A stretch of 64,000 nucleotides of DNA from Syngnathus acus (Eukaryota > Chordata > Actinopteri > Syngnathiformes > Syngnathidae). A program made the position numbers and the translations under genes. Shown piece after piece: positions 28,621-40,065 of the stretch. Numbering within the stretch: position 1 is the first letter of the stretch; each line of letters starts with the position of its first letter. A model generated the notes under the pieces. The model worked only from the letters and a program-made list of their open reading frames with translations. It searched no databases and was not told the origin of the DNA. Location: contig NC_051101.1 of NCBI RefSeq assembly GCF_901709675.1, positions 8,824,501-8,888,500 on the forward strand, written 5' to 3'.

Positions 28621-30968
28621 TTTTAACTTTGACAGATATTGTTTGAAAGAAATTACACAAAAGCTCATCATTGCCAAAATGATTTGATGCTTTTCTCCAG
28701 TGAAAATCATTTCGGCACACAAGCTGCGTTGGCTCTCACTCACCTTTTTTTTTACTTCTTTTTTTTTTAAACTTTTTGAATTTGATTTAAATTGACCTTG
28801 AACAAATCTATATTAGTCAGTACTTGTCTCCGTTCTCCATCTTCTAATTCTTTCTGCTCTCACTTTGGCAAACATTGATGACAGCATGTCACTCACAGTT
28901 GCAAGCTTGCGTACGTACTCACTCCATAGGGACTGAGGCGGAACACGCCATACAGCAAACGACAGGAAGGGAGGGGAAAGATTAAGATGATGCAATGCCG
29001 ATTTTGATGACTGATTGATACGGTGTCATGCAAAAGTTCACGTTCAAATCAGCCAAGCTTGCCTCCAGCATCTTATTGGATGGTCGATCATAGTCTTCTC
29101 TTGTGCTCTTTTTCCACATTTCATGTTACAGTCATAACGTAAGATCCCACAATGGCATTACTTCACTTGACAATGACATTATGGAATCGTGTATTTTTTT
29201 TGTGTGGGCTGGGTCAATGCATTTAGAAATATGGCTACATCAGAACAACTTGTGGAAAAACTGAAGGGCTGTAACTACGTTCCGGATGCTCTGTATTAAG
29301 TTACAGTACATTGACAGACCAAAGAGAAGGCCATACCTGACTAAGATCCATTATCTCCAATGTAAAAGATGCTGCAGGCCAGCTTGGCTGTCCTGATTGT
29401 ACTGTTTATTGAAAACATGAATCTTTTCAGATGGTTACAATAAAATGACCTTCTCCTAACCTTAGATTGGGGTTTCCCAAATTACAAATGTGGTTTCTTT
29501 TGCGGGATCCATATTTCTACTTGACGACCAATGAAAGCATTTTACTTTGACAATCAGTGTTGAATAACAGACATTGTATCCCTTCTATTTGCAAAAACAT
29601 ACATGCATACACTGTTACCTGCAAAATACCCAAATAATTTTTATTCTTCCTTTTTAAAACAACATGCCACATTAGATTAACTGCAGTTCTTGTGAAATGT
29701 CAGGACCTGTGACGGTTGCGCTCATCCACCCACACAGCCATCTTTCTAGTGGGAAAATGATTCGTCAACTTTAACAAAAGGTATGTAATGTAACAAATAT
29801 GCATATTGGTTAAAACTGCAGCCAAATTGTGTGGCTGATCTTATGAGGAAAACATTCAACAGATAACTCAATTGCCATAACATTGCCTTGGTTGTATTAT
29901 AGACACGATGGCCTAAAATGAATTATTTCTCTCTATGGGAAATGGATGGAAAGATTTTAGTAAGGTAAATTCTCCAATTTCCCAAAGAATCTTTTACATT
30001 ACATCAGAAGCAGTCTAATTGATGTTTGTATTTTTGAAGTTTGTCCTGAAATGAAATGAAAGTCCAGAGAGTTTTGTAATTTAGCGAGCGGAACTATTGC
30101 TCATCTCATCATGTTTGGACTAACAGGGATTCACTGACATCATCATCATTACGGCTCTCAAAAGACACATCGTGGTTGTTCAGCCCATTTACAGTGGAGA
30201 CTTTTCTGGATGTGGGCAAATAAGAGTCACAGGAGTCTGATTGTACTGGTGTCCTTCCTGACACTCTTTATCATCTTTTCCATCTTCCAAACCATTTTCT
30301 GAGAAAACATATTTTATTTGATGTCCACTCATTGTCTGATGGCCTCAATACGTCACACATTTCCCGTTTGCTTGGTTTTCTTGGTTCTGATGAGAGGAGC
30401 AGACTGCAAAGTGCTGGCAACACTGATGTGTACTCGGCGGCTCTTAAGAAAGCTTTTGGGAGTCACATTAAGTGGCCAAATCACGTCACAAAGGTCAAAA
30501 AGATGCACTTCTATGGATGCTTTCACACAAACAAAGCCGCGCTTTTGGAAAGGTCAGGAATTACATCACAATTTGTACCTACCAAGGATGAATCAAGATA
30601 TCCTTATGGGAAAAAAAAACATCCATCTGGTAAAGTTAGTGAAATGTCACGTTTGTACAGGAAAAATAAACTGTGTTGTGTCTACTTTTCCAATTTTTCT
30701 TTAACAGGATGGAAATTGCTGGATATGTTTGTGGAAACGACGTCTTAAAGTCAGCTGTTGACGTCTGTGGAGCGCTTCTGACTTGCGCGAACACGTCAAT
30801 CTGGTAGTACACTCAAGAGACTCAAGTGTGTACTGTATTTTCATTTTTACAGAGTGGAACCTCAAATGCGACATGACACACACTTGAAACATACTGTACA
30901 TTTCCAAAGTGTGCTATGGGAAATTCTCCTTAAGTCACAAAAAAAATATTTATTTACTACATGTAATG

Positions 30969-32462
30969 CATAGGTGTCAAACTCAGGGCCCGGGGCCCAG
31001 ATCCGGCCCGTCACATCATTTTATGTCGCCCCCGAAGACAAATTGTGCATCGTGTCAATATTAAAATGACAAATTTTCTTCACTTTTAAAGAAATACAGA
31101 TATTGCTAAAAAGTTTTACCATTGGTCTTTTAAAAATATTTGAACAGTTTTATTCTCCAGTTTCAATCCCAGTTATTCATCAGTTTGTTGCCCTCCCCTG
31201 AATTGTAATGTATCTTTGTTCATTTATCTAGCCATGCATAGACATAGTTCAGCCTGACAGAACAAATAAATGCTCTTGCATTAGATGGCAAAAGTCAAAT
31301 ATGTTTCTACGTATAATAAAATACGTCCCTTGGCTCAGTAAAGGTTGGGATACACTGTTCTACTGTATACTGTAAGTTTACTTCTTCCTTGCTGTAATTC
31401 TGCCTTAGCATTAGAATAGAACAGACATTTACTGGAATAGTTAAAGATGTCACAAGTCTGCAGCCAACATATCCACACTTGTTTCCAGTGTTTGGGGAGT
31501 AACATTTCTTCAAAAAAAAAAAAAGGCTTCACTGAGCATTTTCAGATGTTAGATTAATTAACTTTATTTCCATCGCTGGAACAAACAGAATCCTGCTGCT
31601 CAGCAGCGTGGTTTTGGTCATAAATTGGGTTTAAAGTTAGAAAGATATTCATGACCAAAATCATTGAGGCAATATGTAGAGTTGGTCCATCAAAACCAAA
31701 CTGGGGTTTAAGTGATTCCGCCTGTCTTATCCTGTTCATCTAAAGCAGCCACAGGAGTTTGGAAGCATCTTTATCATTAGTCACGGTCGTGTGTCTGGAC
31801 CATGAACACATATGTCACTTGGGTGCGAGTCACCAAATACTAGCTCATGATGTTCTCGGAGTATTGCCACCTAGTAGGTTAAAAAAAAAATAATGCGGCA
31901 CACAATAGAAACATCATTGTGTGAGTGTTGTGACACGAATTTCAAGACTGGAAATATTTTACAAGGGTGACAAAATAAGACATAAACGACCCATTCATTA
32001 GGTCCTCCAGAGTCTGGAATTTCCCCTGTTAGAGTGAAAAACAGTCACGCACACATTGTGTACACTGAAACACTAAGAAAGTCAACTATAGTTGCTTTTC
32101 TTATGAAGCCAACAAATTTCAGAAATAATTACGCAGTTGATATGAACCTTTTTCAAACATTGTTCTCATTGTTTCCTTCGGCGTGCCCATTATGACTGTC
32201 AACGCCTAATATTATATACAGTACACATAAGCTACACAACAAATTGATAAATAACTAGCTTTGAAATCAGAGACTAGTAAAAACTGTTCAAATATTTTAA
32301 AAAGATGAATGGTAATAGAAATTGTTAGTAATATTTGTAGTTTTTAAAAGTGAAGATTTCAGTATTGATACATGAAGTCGATCCACAATTTGTCTTCGCG
32401 GGCTGCATATAATGATGTGACGGGCCGTATCTGGCCCCCGGGCCTTGAGTTTGACACCTATG
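30969..32462. mobile_element. hAT-like non-autonomous transposon with long inverted ends
   Basis: The element starts CATAGGTGTCAAACTCAGGG and ends CTTGAGTTTGACACCTATG. The GGCCC...CCGGCCCG segment next to each end is typical of vertebrate hAT elements. The inverted similarity extends about 180 bases inward on each side (30969-31150 against 32285-32462), through ACAAATTGTG and TTCACTTTTAAA to ATATTTGAACAGTTTT. About 1.1 kb lies between the arms with no transposase frame. No convincing 8-bp target duplication was seen. Confidence 0.72.
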
Positions 32463-32537
32463 GTCTACAACAAGAGAGATTTGATCCACAGACCTCAGAA
32501 CTGTCTAATAAAAAAAAAAACTAGCAATGCCTGCGTC

Positions 32538-32602
32538 TTAAAAAAAAAGTGACACTTTAAAAAAAAAAAAAAAAAGTGACACTTTAAAAAAAAAAAAAAA
32601 AA
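32538..32602. repeat. A-run / GTGACACTTT tandem repeat
   Basis: The block GTGACACTTT flanked by long A-runs occurs twice in succession. Confidence 0.85.
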
Positions 32603-34639
32603 ACCTCCCTCTCCGAAATGGTCTCTACCGCAGGAACAGTTGCATTGTTTCAGTTTTGAAAAATTACACTTATTGGCCGGAGATAGTCACTGGTGGAAAT
32701 GAGGACAGCTCAAGTGTACTTAGAAGTTGGCCTTGATAAGAAAAGCCGAATTGTCTTCAAGTGATAAATTGAGCTTCTAGTGTTTTTGTTTCACGCAACC
32801 ACAGGAAAAGAAATATCTAGGGAAGGGTCATTATCATCAACATCTTGATCATGGATTCAAAATGATTATCATGGGAGATGCACTCAATACTGCCTCACAT
32901 TTATTGTCTTCTAACAGTTCCTCTCATTGTAATTTTCATAAACCAAACTTGACAGATACATTGAGAAATACCTGGAAAAGAAAATGGTTAGCAATGGCTT
33001 CCTCATTCACAATTGTTCTCGCAGACCAATCAAATTAAGTAACGGAAGAAACTATAACATGTGACCTTGACTTAAAGGTCACCTAAGGTAGTGAGGACTG
33101 ATGTGTTGTATTAACAAATTCAAAAGTAATGTCATTTGTGTACAGAATTTGTAGAATGCCATCTGGAATGTGTCTCATTTCCATGTCTGTGAGAAAATTG
33201 CTGCGTTGAAGGAGGGGGTGTCGCTTCTCCGTCTCAACACTTACTCACGGTGGAAATACAAACACAATTGATCACAAGTGAATTACAACTAATGTCACTT
33301 TATCCTGTCATCTAAAATTACTTACTAGAAAGAACAGACGGAAATAGTTTAACACATTCTCCCACTATTTTGGTTGCCAGCGAATCACAGAGCGGACTGA
33401 GAGAATTATTCACACTCGCATTCAATTGAACCCATTGAATTAAGGTGAGGAAACCATTATGGCTACTCTACCAGGGGAGGGAAATTTTGGGCCTCGGGGG
33501 TATTGATCGAAATGTGAATAAATATAAAAATTGGTTAAACTTCATTTAAAACAGTCATTATGTATGTCAGTCTTCTGAAAACCTAAAAGCAAACGTTTAC
33601 AACACTGGATTCCTTTCGTTTGCCATTCCTTTTATTTCTTACCACTGAATGAAACTAAGCTGATGTTATGTCAGCTCAGGGTTCATTCAGACATCTAGTT
33701 TGGCAGCTCCTTGACAAGATGAGAAAAGAAGAAAAGAGGAAATTGGAACAGTGTGTGACCACAGAAAGGCCTTAGACCGTTTATATTGTGCCCCACTAAA
33801 AAGAAGGGGAAAGCCAGGAATACTGAAGGGGGTTTCGGCTGCGTCTCTTTCGCAAGCGACCTGACTAACTACTCAGGCAGGGTTGCAGCCTGGCGTTTGT
33901 CACACACGGTAAAGGAATTAAAAAAGAAAATACCTCGCTTAGAATGTGTACTTTCTCCGGAATTCCCACTTTGACATCTCTGAAATTGAAATGATGACAG
34001 TTTTCTTCCCATTGTTAAATTGTCAGATTGATTAGAAGTCCTGTCGTTGAAGAGGAAACCACGTAAGAATTATGAGAAGTTAAACAGTAGGGTGGCATTT
34101 TCCGCACACGGCTATTCTTCATATAAATATGACATTTTTCAAAAGAACAAACGTGACCATGATGGATCACAAACCCACATCAACCGTCTTAACTTCCGAG
34201 AATACACGCAGATACTGGCTCAACTAAGGCTTTATTTAGCTATTTCAATGCGGGGCTGCCTCAGAGGAATATAGTTAATCACTAAAACAGAACCTTGGAA
34301 AGAAATCCCCCCGCGGCAGGAATTGACAACATCTAAACCACATTTTAAGGAGGGACAAGGGCCCACTAAAGCATACTTAAGATTGTTGAACAGTTGAACG
34401 CACATTCACACAGCCCTGCGCAGTCACGAAGCAAATACACAGACTACCCATTTTATAACGTAGTAGGGCTATGGATGAGCTGGAGCCTTTGCCAGATGAT
34501 TTTGGCCACATGTAGACAAGCAACACGCACATTTGTAGAAACCTGAAATATACATAGGTATCTCTTACAAGGTGCTAGCCTTTGCATAGCAGGTAGTGCT
34601 AATTGGGCAATTCTCTACCAAATGGCGATGTTTTTCTTT

Positions 34640-34663
34640 TTTATATATATATATATATATATA
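34640..34663. repeat. (TA)n microsatellite
   Basis: About 12 TA units. Confidence 0.9.
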
Positions 34664-35024
34664 ACAACGACCAGCCCCAAGGTTGTTCATTTCAGATTTC
34701 AATCAAACAAAAAACAAAATGTTTCAGGAATGATCGTTCAAGCAGGAATTAACTGTCGTAATATTTTTTCTTATAACTGTGACAAAGTGAAGCGAGGAGA
34801 GTCTCTGTTTCAAAAATGCACAATTACAGTCAATTGGGTTGTCATTGTTGACACCCCCTGAAATATCCACAATCTTTCCTCCTTGTATTGTATTTTTTCT
34901 AATTTATTATCCACGATAATATAACTACAGCAGCCAGTGTGTTCTGCTTCTTTCTTGACAACCGTGTTGTTGGTGGGTCATAATAAAAAAAAAAAGTTTA
35001 GGTCTGGTCGTTCGTTATTCACAG

Positions 35025-35175
35025 GGCACATACACATCGGCAACCGTTCACATTAACATAAACACCGACGGGCAATTTAGACTCTTCGGTTAATTTACTG
35101 TGCATGTTTTTGCCAGGTACAGACAGAAAACCCACACTGGCACGGGGAAAACATTGCCACACACAGTGAGGCCAA
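35025..35175 (-). repeat. Degenerate common fish interspersed repeat
   Basis: GGGCAATTTAGACTCTTCGG, then GTGCATGTTTTTGCCAGGTA and AACCCACACTGGCACGGGG. This is the 'catgttttt...acccacgcaggcacggggagaac' section of the same family as the copies at 26925 and 63825. Confidence 0.65.
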
Positions 35176-37471
35176 ACCGAGATTTCAAATCAGAAATTAG
35201 GATGTTAGGCAATAATATTTGTTTCCATAGCCAAGAAAATGGGATTCAAATCAAAAGACACTTTCTATTGTTTCCGTTGGGATTTTTCTTTTCCAGAACA
35301 AATTGGCGGTTAAGCCAATCTTTGAGTTTCAACTGTATTCAATTTAGGGCAAGCTTGGACTAATGGTAGCCAGTCCAACACCTGGATTCTTTTTGACTTT
35401 CGCCATGCCTCTGTAATACTTCCAACATGCCATCACAGTCCACGATGTTTCTGTCTTGAGGGAGTTCGCTTCTCAGCAGTGATTGGGCCATCACCGCTCA
35501 ACAAATTGCAGCACCATGGCTGGTTCCACTCAGATTCTTCTCATTTGGTGTCCACATCCCTCCGGACCAGACCTTTCCGGAATGTTGCTTTTGAACGAAA
35601 TAATGATTACCATCACTTGCTGACCGCCTCTGTTCCATTTGGCATTATTTCGTGATTGTCACATCATTGGCAAGAATAACCAAATGGTTTGATTTGGTGA
35701 AATTCTACAAGCCTCTAGGTGAGGAAAATTTGACGAGATAAAACATTTAGCATGTATGCAATTTGTGATTAACATAAGTCCTTTGTACATAATTTGAACT
35801 ACCATTCACATCCAAAACCAGCCTCTTTTATTTTTTATTGATAAAGTACCCTGGACCAATTTTGGTCAATTCCCGTCCACCACAATACTTAGAGCGGGTA
35901 GCATGACGGAGATGCCATGTCCCCAGATTTCACCACTGCTTTGAACCTTGAGTAGGTTTAGAGAAAGGCTTAGGCGCTCAGCTCATGAAATAATTACTGG
36001 TTAACCACTAGTGACCACATTCTCTTCTCTGATGTTGCCTTCAGAAGGCTCAACGCAGCTGGCTGATGGTGCAGGCCTTTGTAGGGTGGCAGAGTGCAAT
36101 GGTGGCAGTCAAAGCCGGGAATGCCCCGTCACTGGAATCTTGGATCCGATCCCCATATTTTATAGGAGCTAAGACGCGACAAAAGTCAGGACTGCTCAGT
36201 GTAGACGACTCAGGGACATAGGCTCTATATTTAAATGCTATTTTTCAAAGAAGCAACAAGTAAAGCAACTTTATGCGGTGTTATTGGAAACTTCTGGACA
36301 ATCTAGGGTTCGTTCGGAGCAGGTGATGCTCACCCGTTCAAGTCCATAGTCACCACTTGTTAGATAAGCCAGGCTGCTTTTTAAAGGACGATAAAAATGA
36401 AACATTTTTCCAACAAAAAGTTTGAAAAATTACACCGAATTTATTACATGATGAATGAAACTCAATGACTCTTTTACATATTTGACCGACTACCTTTATG
36501 CAAAGGGTTGAATAAACGCGATCCAAATAAAGAGGTACCATGGGAGAGATGGCTTGACTATGTGGAGAAAAAAAAAAAGTGACCGTAGAGAATCCAATGA
36601 TTCACACAATGAATATGCTGTCTGTCATCACAGTCCCGCTCCTGGTTTTGGTTTCGAGACGTGAAAGATGAGCGGTGAGTTTAGTCACCGCTTTCACACC
36701 CTGTGAAAACCACACCCCGTAAACCGTGCAACCATTTTTGGGTTCAGCGGGAAGACGTCGCCTCGCAGTTGATAACCTTCATTAAATATTTCCCTGGTGA
36801 CTGTATCGGCATGCCTTGAGATCGGTCCCAAATGTATTTAGCAGTTTGTACTCACAACATTTGGACACTGTAACTTTATTGTCATTATCTCATTTCTCAT
36901 TATTATCATTATTCTCTCTGTATGGGATATGAAGTTACAGCAATTTTTATTTAATTATTTTTTAACATGGCTGTTGTTCCAAATTCAGTAGCGGCACTTT
37001 TTTTTTTCTCCCCCTGTTCTCAGTGCGTTCTCCACATTTTCTGGTTGGACTAACTTTAGTTTTTCTCTCTTTCCTCTTTCCCAGACAGATTTACTTGGCT
37101 TCAAGCAGGCTTCTTATTGGACTGTGCTTTTGTTCTATTCGAGACATATTGTGTGCGTCTTAATGGTTGATCCCAATAGATGATTTAAATCTCACGATTT
37201 ACTGGCCCTAAACATTTCCGGGAATATTTTTTTTTCTTTTTGCGACGTTCCAAATCAGGTTTACAATGAAAACATGCTGTGTATGTGTATATTTATAAAA
37301 CTATTATTTCAAATCCATGTTAATAAAACAAGCAAATTACAGTAATATTTTCCATCTGCATCCAACAAAAAACATCCTTATTTCTAAAATTTGATTTATT
37401 TGCCAGTATCCTCGTGAGCAGCAAAGCTTTGCGAATATTTGCCAATATATTTTTCGTCTGGGTCATTCAAG

Positions 37472-37605
37472 GTCACAATTGGTCCCAAAGACATTCGCCA
37501 GACATTTGCAAACAGTTAACGGACAAAAACCAGCAGTTCTTGTCAAGAAATTTTCAACATGTCTGGTTGTGAATGTCTGGCGGACATCTTTGAGACCATT
37601 TGCGA
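37472..37605. repeat. Palindromic element, about 42-bp arms
   Basis: The arm at 37472-37513 (GTCACAATTGGTCCCAAAGA onward) is an imperfect reverse complement of 37564-37605 (ending GACATCTTTGAGACCATTTG), about 50 bases apart. Both arms contain CGCCAGACATT or its complement. It could be a small MITE or the end of a larger element. Confidence 0.65.
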
Positions 37606-38302
37606 CTTTAAACAAACTCTGAAGAACAATCAACATTCGCCAAGTCTCGCAAACTTTCCGGATATGGGCTTGACATAATATTTTAACTTCAAACTTATCT
37701 TCTTCTATCTTGCAGTGATAATTGCTCCAAGTTTCAGCAAGATTTCAATTTCAAGGACTATTTGACTAAAAAAGAGGAATAACGTTGTATATACTACACA
37801 CTGGAAATCCCAGTTCCCAATTCTAATACCACCATGACACATTTCCGAACTGTGCCAATTGAGCAAAATCAGCTGTGTATTACTTGTTTTTGCACTTTGC
37901 CAGGTTTTAATGAACAGTCTTGGTTATTACATCCGAGCATTTCTGCTAGTGACAATCTCAGAACCGCACTGGTTTTGAATTCCTGTTGCCCCTAAAGCAA
38001 ACCCACCACTGATCAAAAAATGAAACAATAGACGACAGTGCTGGAAGAAAGTAATAAGCTACTGTAAAAATTCCCTTCTCATCATAGCGTACGTGTCAAG
38101 CCTCATGTCTTTAGTAAAGGTGAACATCGTGCCAAGCATTACAACAGCAACAACATCACTGATTATTCAGCCATGACGCATTAATGCACCCACTACTCAT
38201 TGCTTGGCTTTACCAGCCCTGCTACTGGCTTGCCCACACACCGATGCAAAAGGCGGCTTGATGTCCTGGCTGCCTCACACTGCTTTCCCAGCATTAGACC
38301 AC

Positions 38303-38328
38303 GGTGTGTGTGTGCGTGTGTGTGTGAG
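38303..38328. repeat. (GT)n microsatellite
   Basis: A short, slightly interrupted GT run. Confidence 0.8.
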
Positions 38329-39706
38329 TCCACTCAGAAAGATTAGTTTGTTTATGACTGCATTGTGTGTGTAACTAAATGGTTTCTGACTGGGGGCTTT
38401 TGTGAAACTGTTTGTGGAAGGCATCAGCAGTTGCTGATTAAGGCCTCAAAGACTTTCCTTGAGCCCAACTTTTAATCCCTAAAATGGTGTTTGACATGAT
38501 GTTTTAATGCAACTAATCTTTGGGGAAACATTTTCATTTCTTCTCGAGTTGAGCTACAAAGCAGAATACACAAAGCATCAAATGAACTGATGTTTTTTTT
38601 ACCGTAACGTCATGACAAATGCAAATGGGAATTTAGTCTGTAGAGTGCATGATGAGTACGCTGGTGTTTTCCCCACCATCATTCAAAAATGCAGCACCAT
38701 TAAAAATCTGTGTGGTTAAATCGAGATGACAGCACAGAGTGTAAAACAATGGGATCACACAGATTTTACACAATAGACATGCATAGGGTAACCTCAAATG
38801 GTGCGTGGATCAATTGATTGACTGAATGTTGAGAACTTTGCCTCGTCAGCATGCTGTCACATTTTATTTACAAGTGTATTTATAAACAGAATTTGGTTTT
38901 CAATGGTCATACCCTTTGGCACACTGTTATGCTCACTCTTCATGGCAGCAAAGTACAAAACATTGTGGGAGGTCACATATTATTTTGAACAGCAGGATGA
39001 AATCATGGTTAGCATGTCTGTCGAGAAGACCCGCGGCTAAATTTCGGCTCTGGCCTTCCCATCTGTATTTTTCAAGGGCTCTCTGTGGTTGCATGCCTGA
39101 TCATTGTGTCCTTTTCTGCACACAGATGTCGACATGCAAGATGAGAGTGCTCCTCATTAAGGGAATGAGCGGAGCCGCTTTTGATTGGCCGCTGTGTTCA
39201 CGCCCACAATGGTGCAAACCGCCCTTTTGAAAATTGTGGACTCATGTCAATTACTAACTCCTGGTTTAAAACGTATCCGAACAGATTTAGACTGCATGTT
39301 GCACTGGAGATGAAAATAGAGTTTGTGTCCGAGACCTCCCATTGTTCAAAGGTTTAATAATCTCCGAGGCGTAGGAACACAGCATAGTCATCGTCAAGTG
39401 GAGCAAATATTCAAACGCTTCATTTTTTCTTTCAGTTGTTCAGGTTATAAGTAATTTTTTTTTTTGGTATTCATTATTTATTTTTTTTACATCACACAAA
39501 CGTTTGGAACATGTTTGTTGACTTTGTATGACTGGTGCCAAGTTCAGGTTTACTATGTATTGGACTTCAGTTATACAAGCAGAGTCTGTTTTAGGTCACT
39601 GAAAATGAAGCTTTTGGAAATCCAAAGTCCAGACATTCCAAAATTGTTGGGTAGGCAGGAAAACCTTTTCTTTTCCTTGGCTTGAGTCAGTTGCATGACA
39701 TCACAA

Positions 39707-40065
39707 TGTGTTCCATTATTTGTTCTTTTTTGTCTTCATTGTTTTGTAACCATTTAAATTAGTATATAATCCATTTCATGGTCAATTCATGAGTCCTCTT
39801 TTCCCCAACTTACCATTATTGTCATTATGCTTTTAAGGGAGGAGTTACTCAAGATTTTAATACGTTCAAAATGGTCTGTATTTGTATGTGTTCCATTATT
39901 TGTTCTTTTTTTTGTCTTCATTGTTTTGTAACCATTTAAATTAGTATATAATCCATTTCATGGTCAATTCATGAGTCCAATTTTCCCCAACTTGCCATTA
40001 TTGTCATTATGCTTTTAAGGGAGGAGTTACTCAAGATTTTAGTAAGTTAAAAATGGTCTGTATTT
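39707..40065. repeat. Tandem duplication, 180-bp unit x 2
   Basis: Copy 1 starts TGTGTTCCATTATTTGTTCT at 39707 and copy 2 starts with the same bases at 39887. The copies differ by a few substitutions and a two-base T-run change, so the duplication is recent. No coding frame runs through it. Confidence 0.93.

Larger units (their letters stand above)
21587..30967. other. Gene-free interval between colec10 and tnfrsf11b, part 1
   Basis: No recognisable exon. The colec10 promoter should lie at the left edge, but no TATA box is evident. Longer open frames (for example 23693-24022 and 25446-25751) show no domain or splice support. Transposon relics inside it are listed separately. Confidence 0.5.
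32463..39706. other. Gene-free interval between colec10 and tnfrsf11b, part 2
   Basis: No supported gene. It holds homopolymer-rich sequence, scattered fragments of fish repeats (33365-33450, 35030-35170), a palindromic element at 37472-37605 and short GT and TA microsatellites. Confidence 0.5.
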
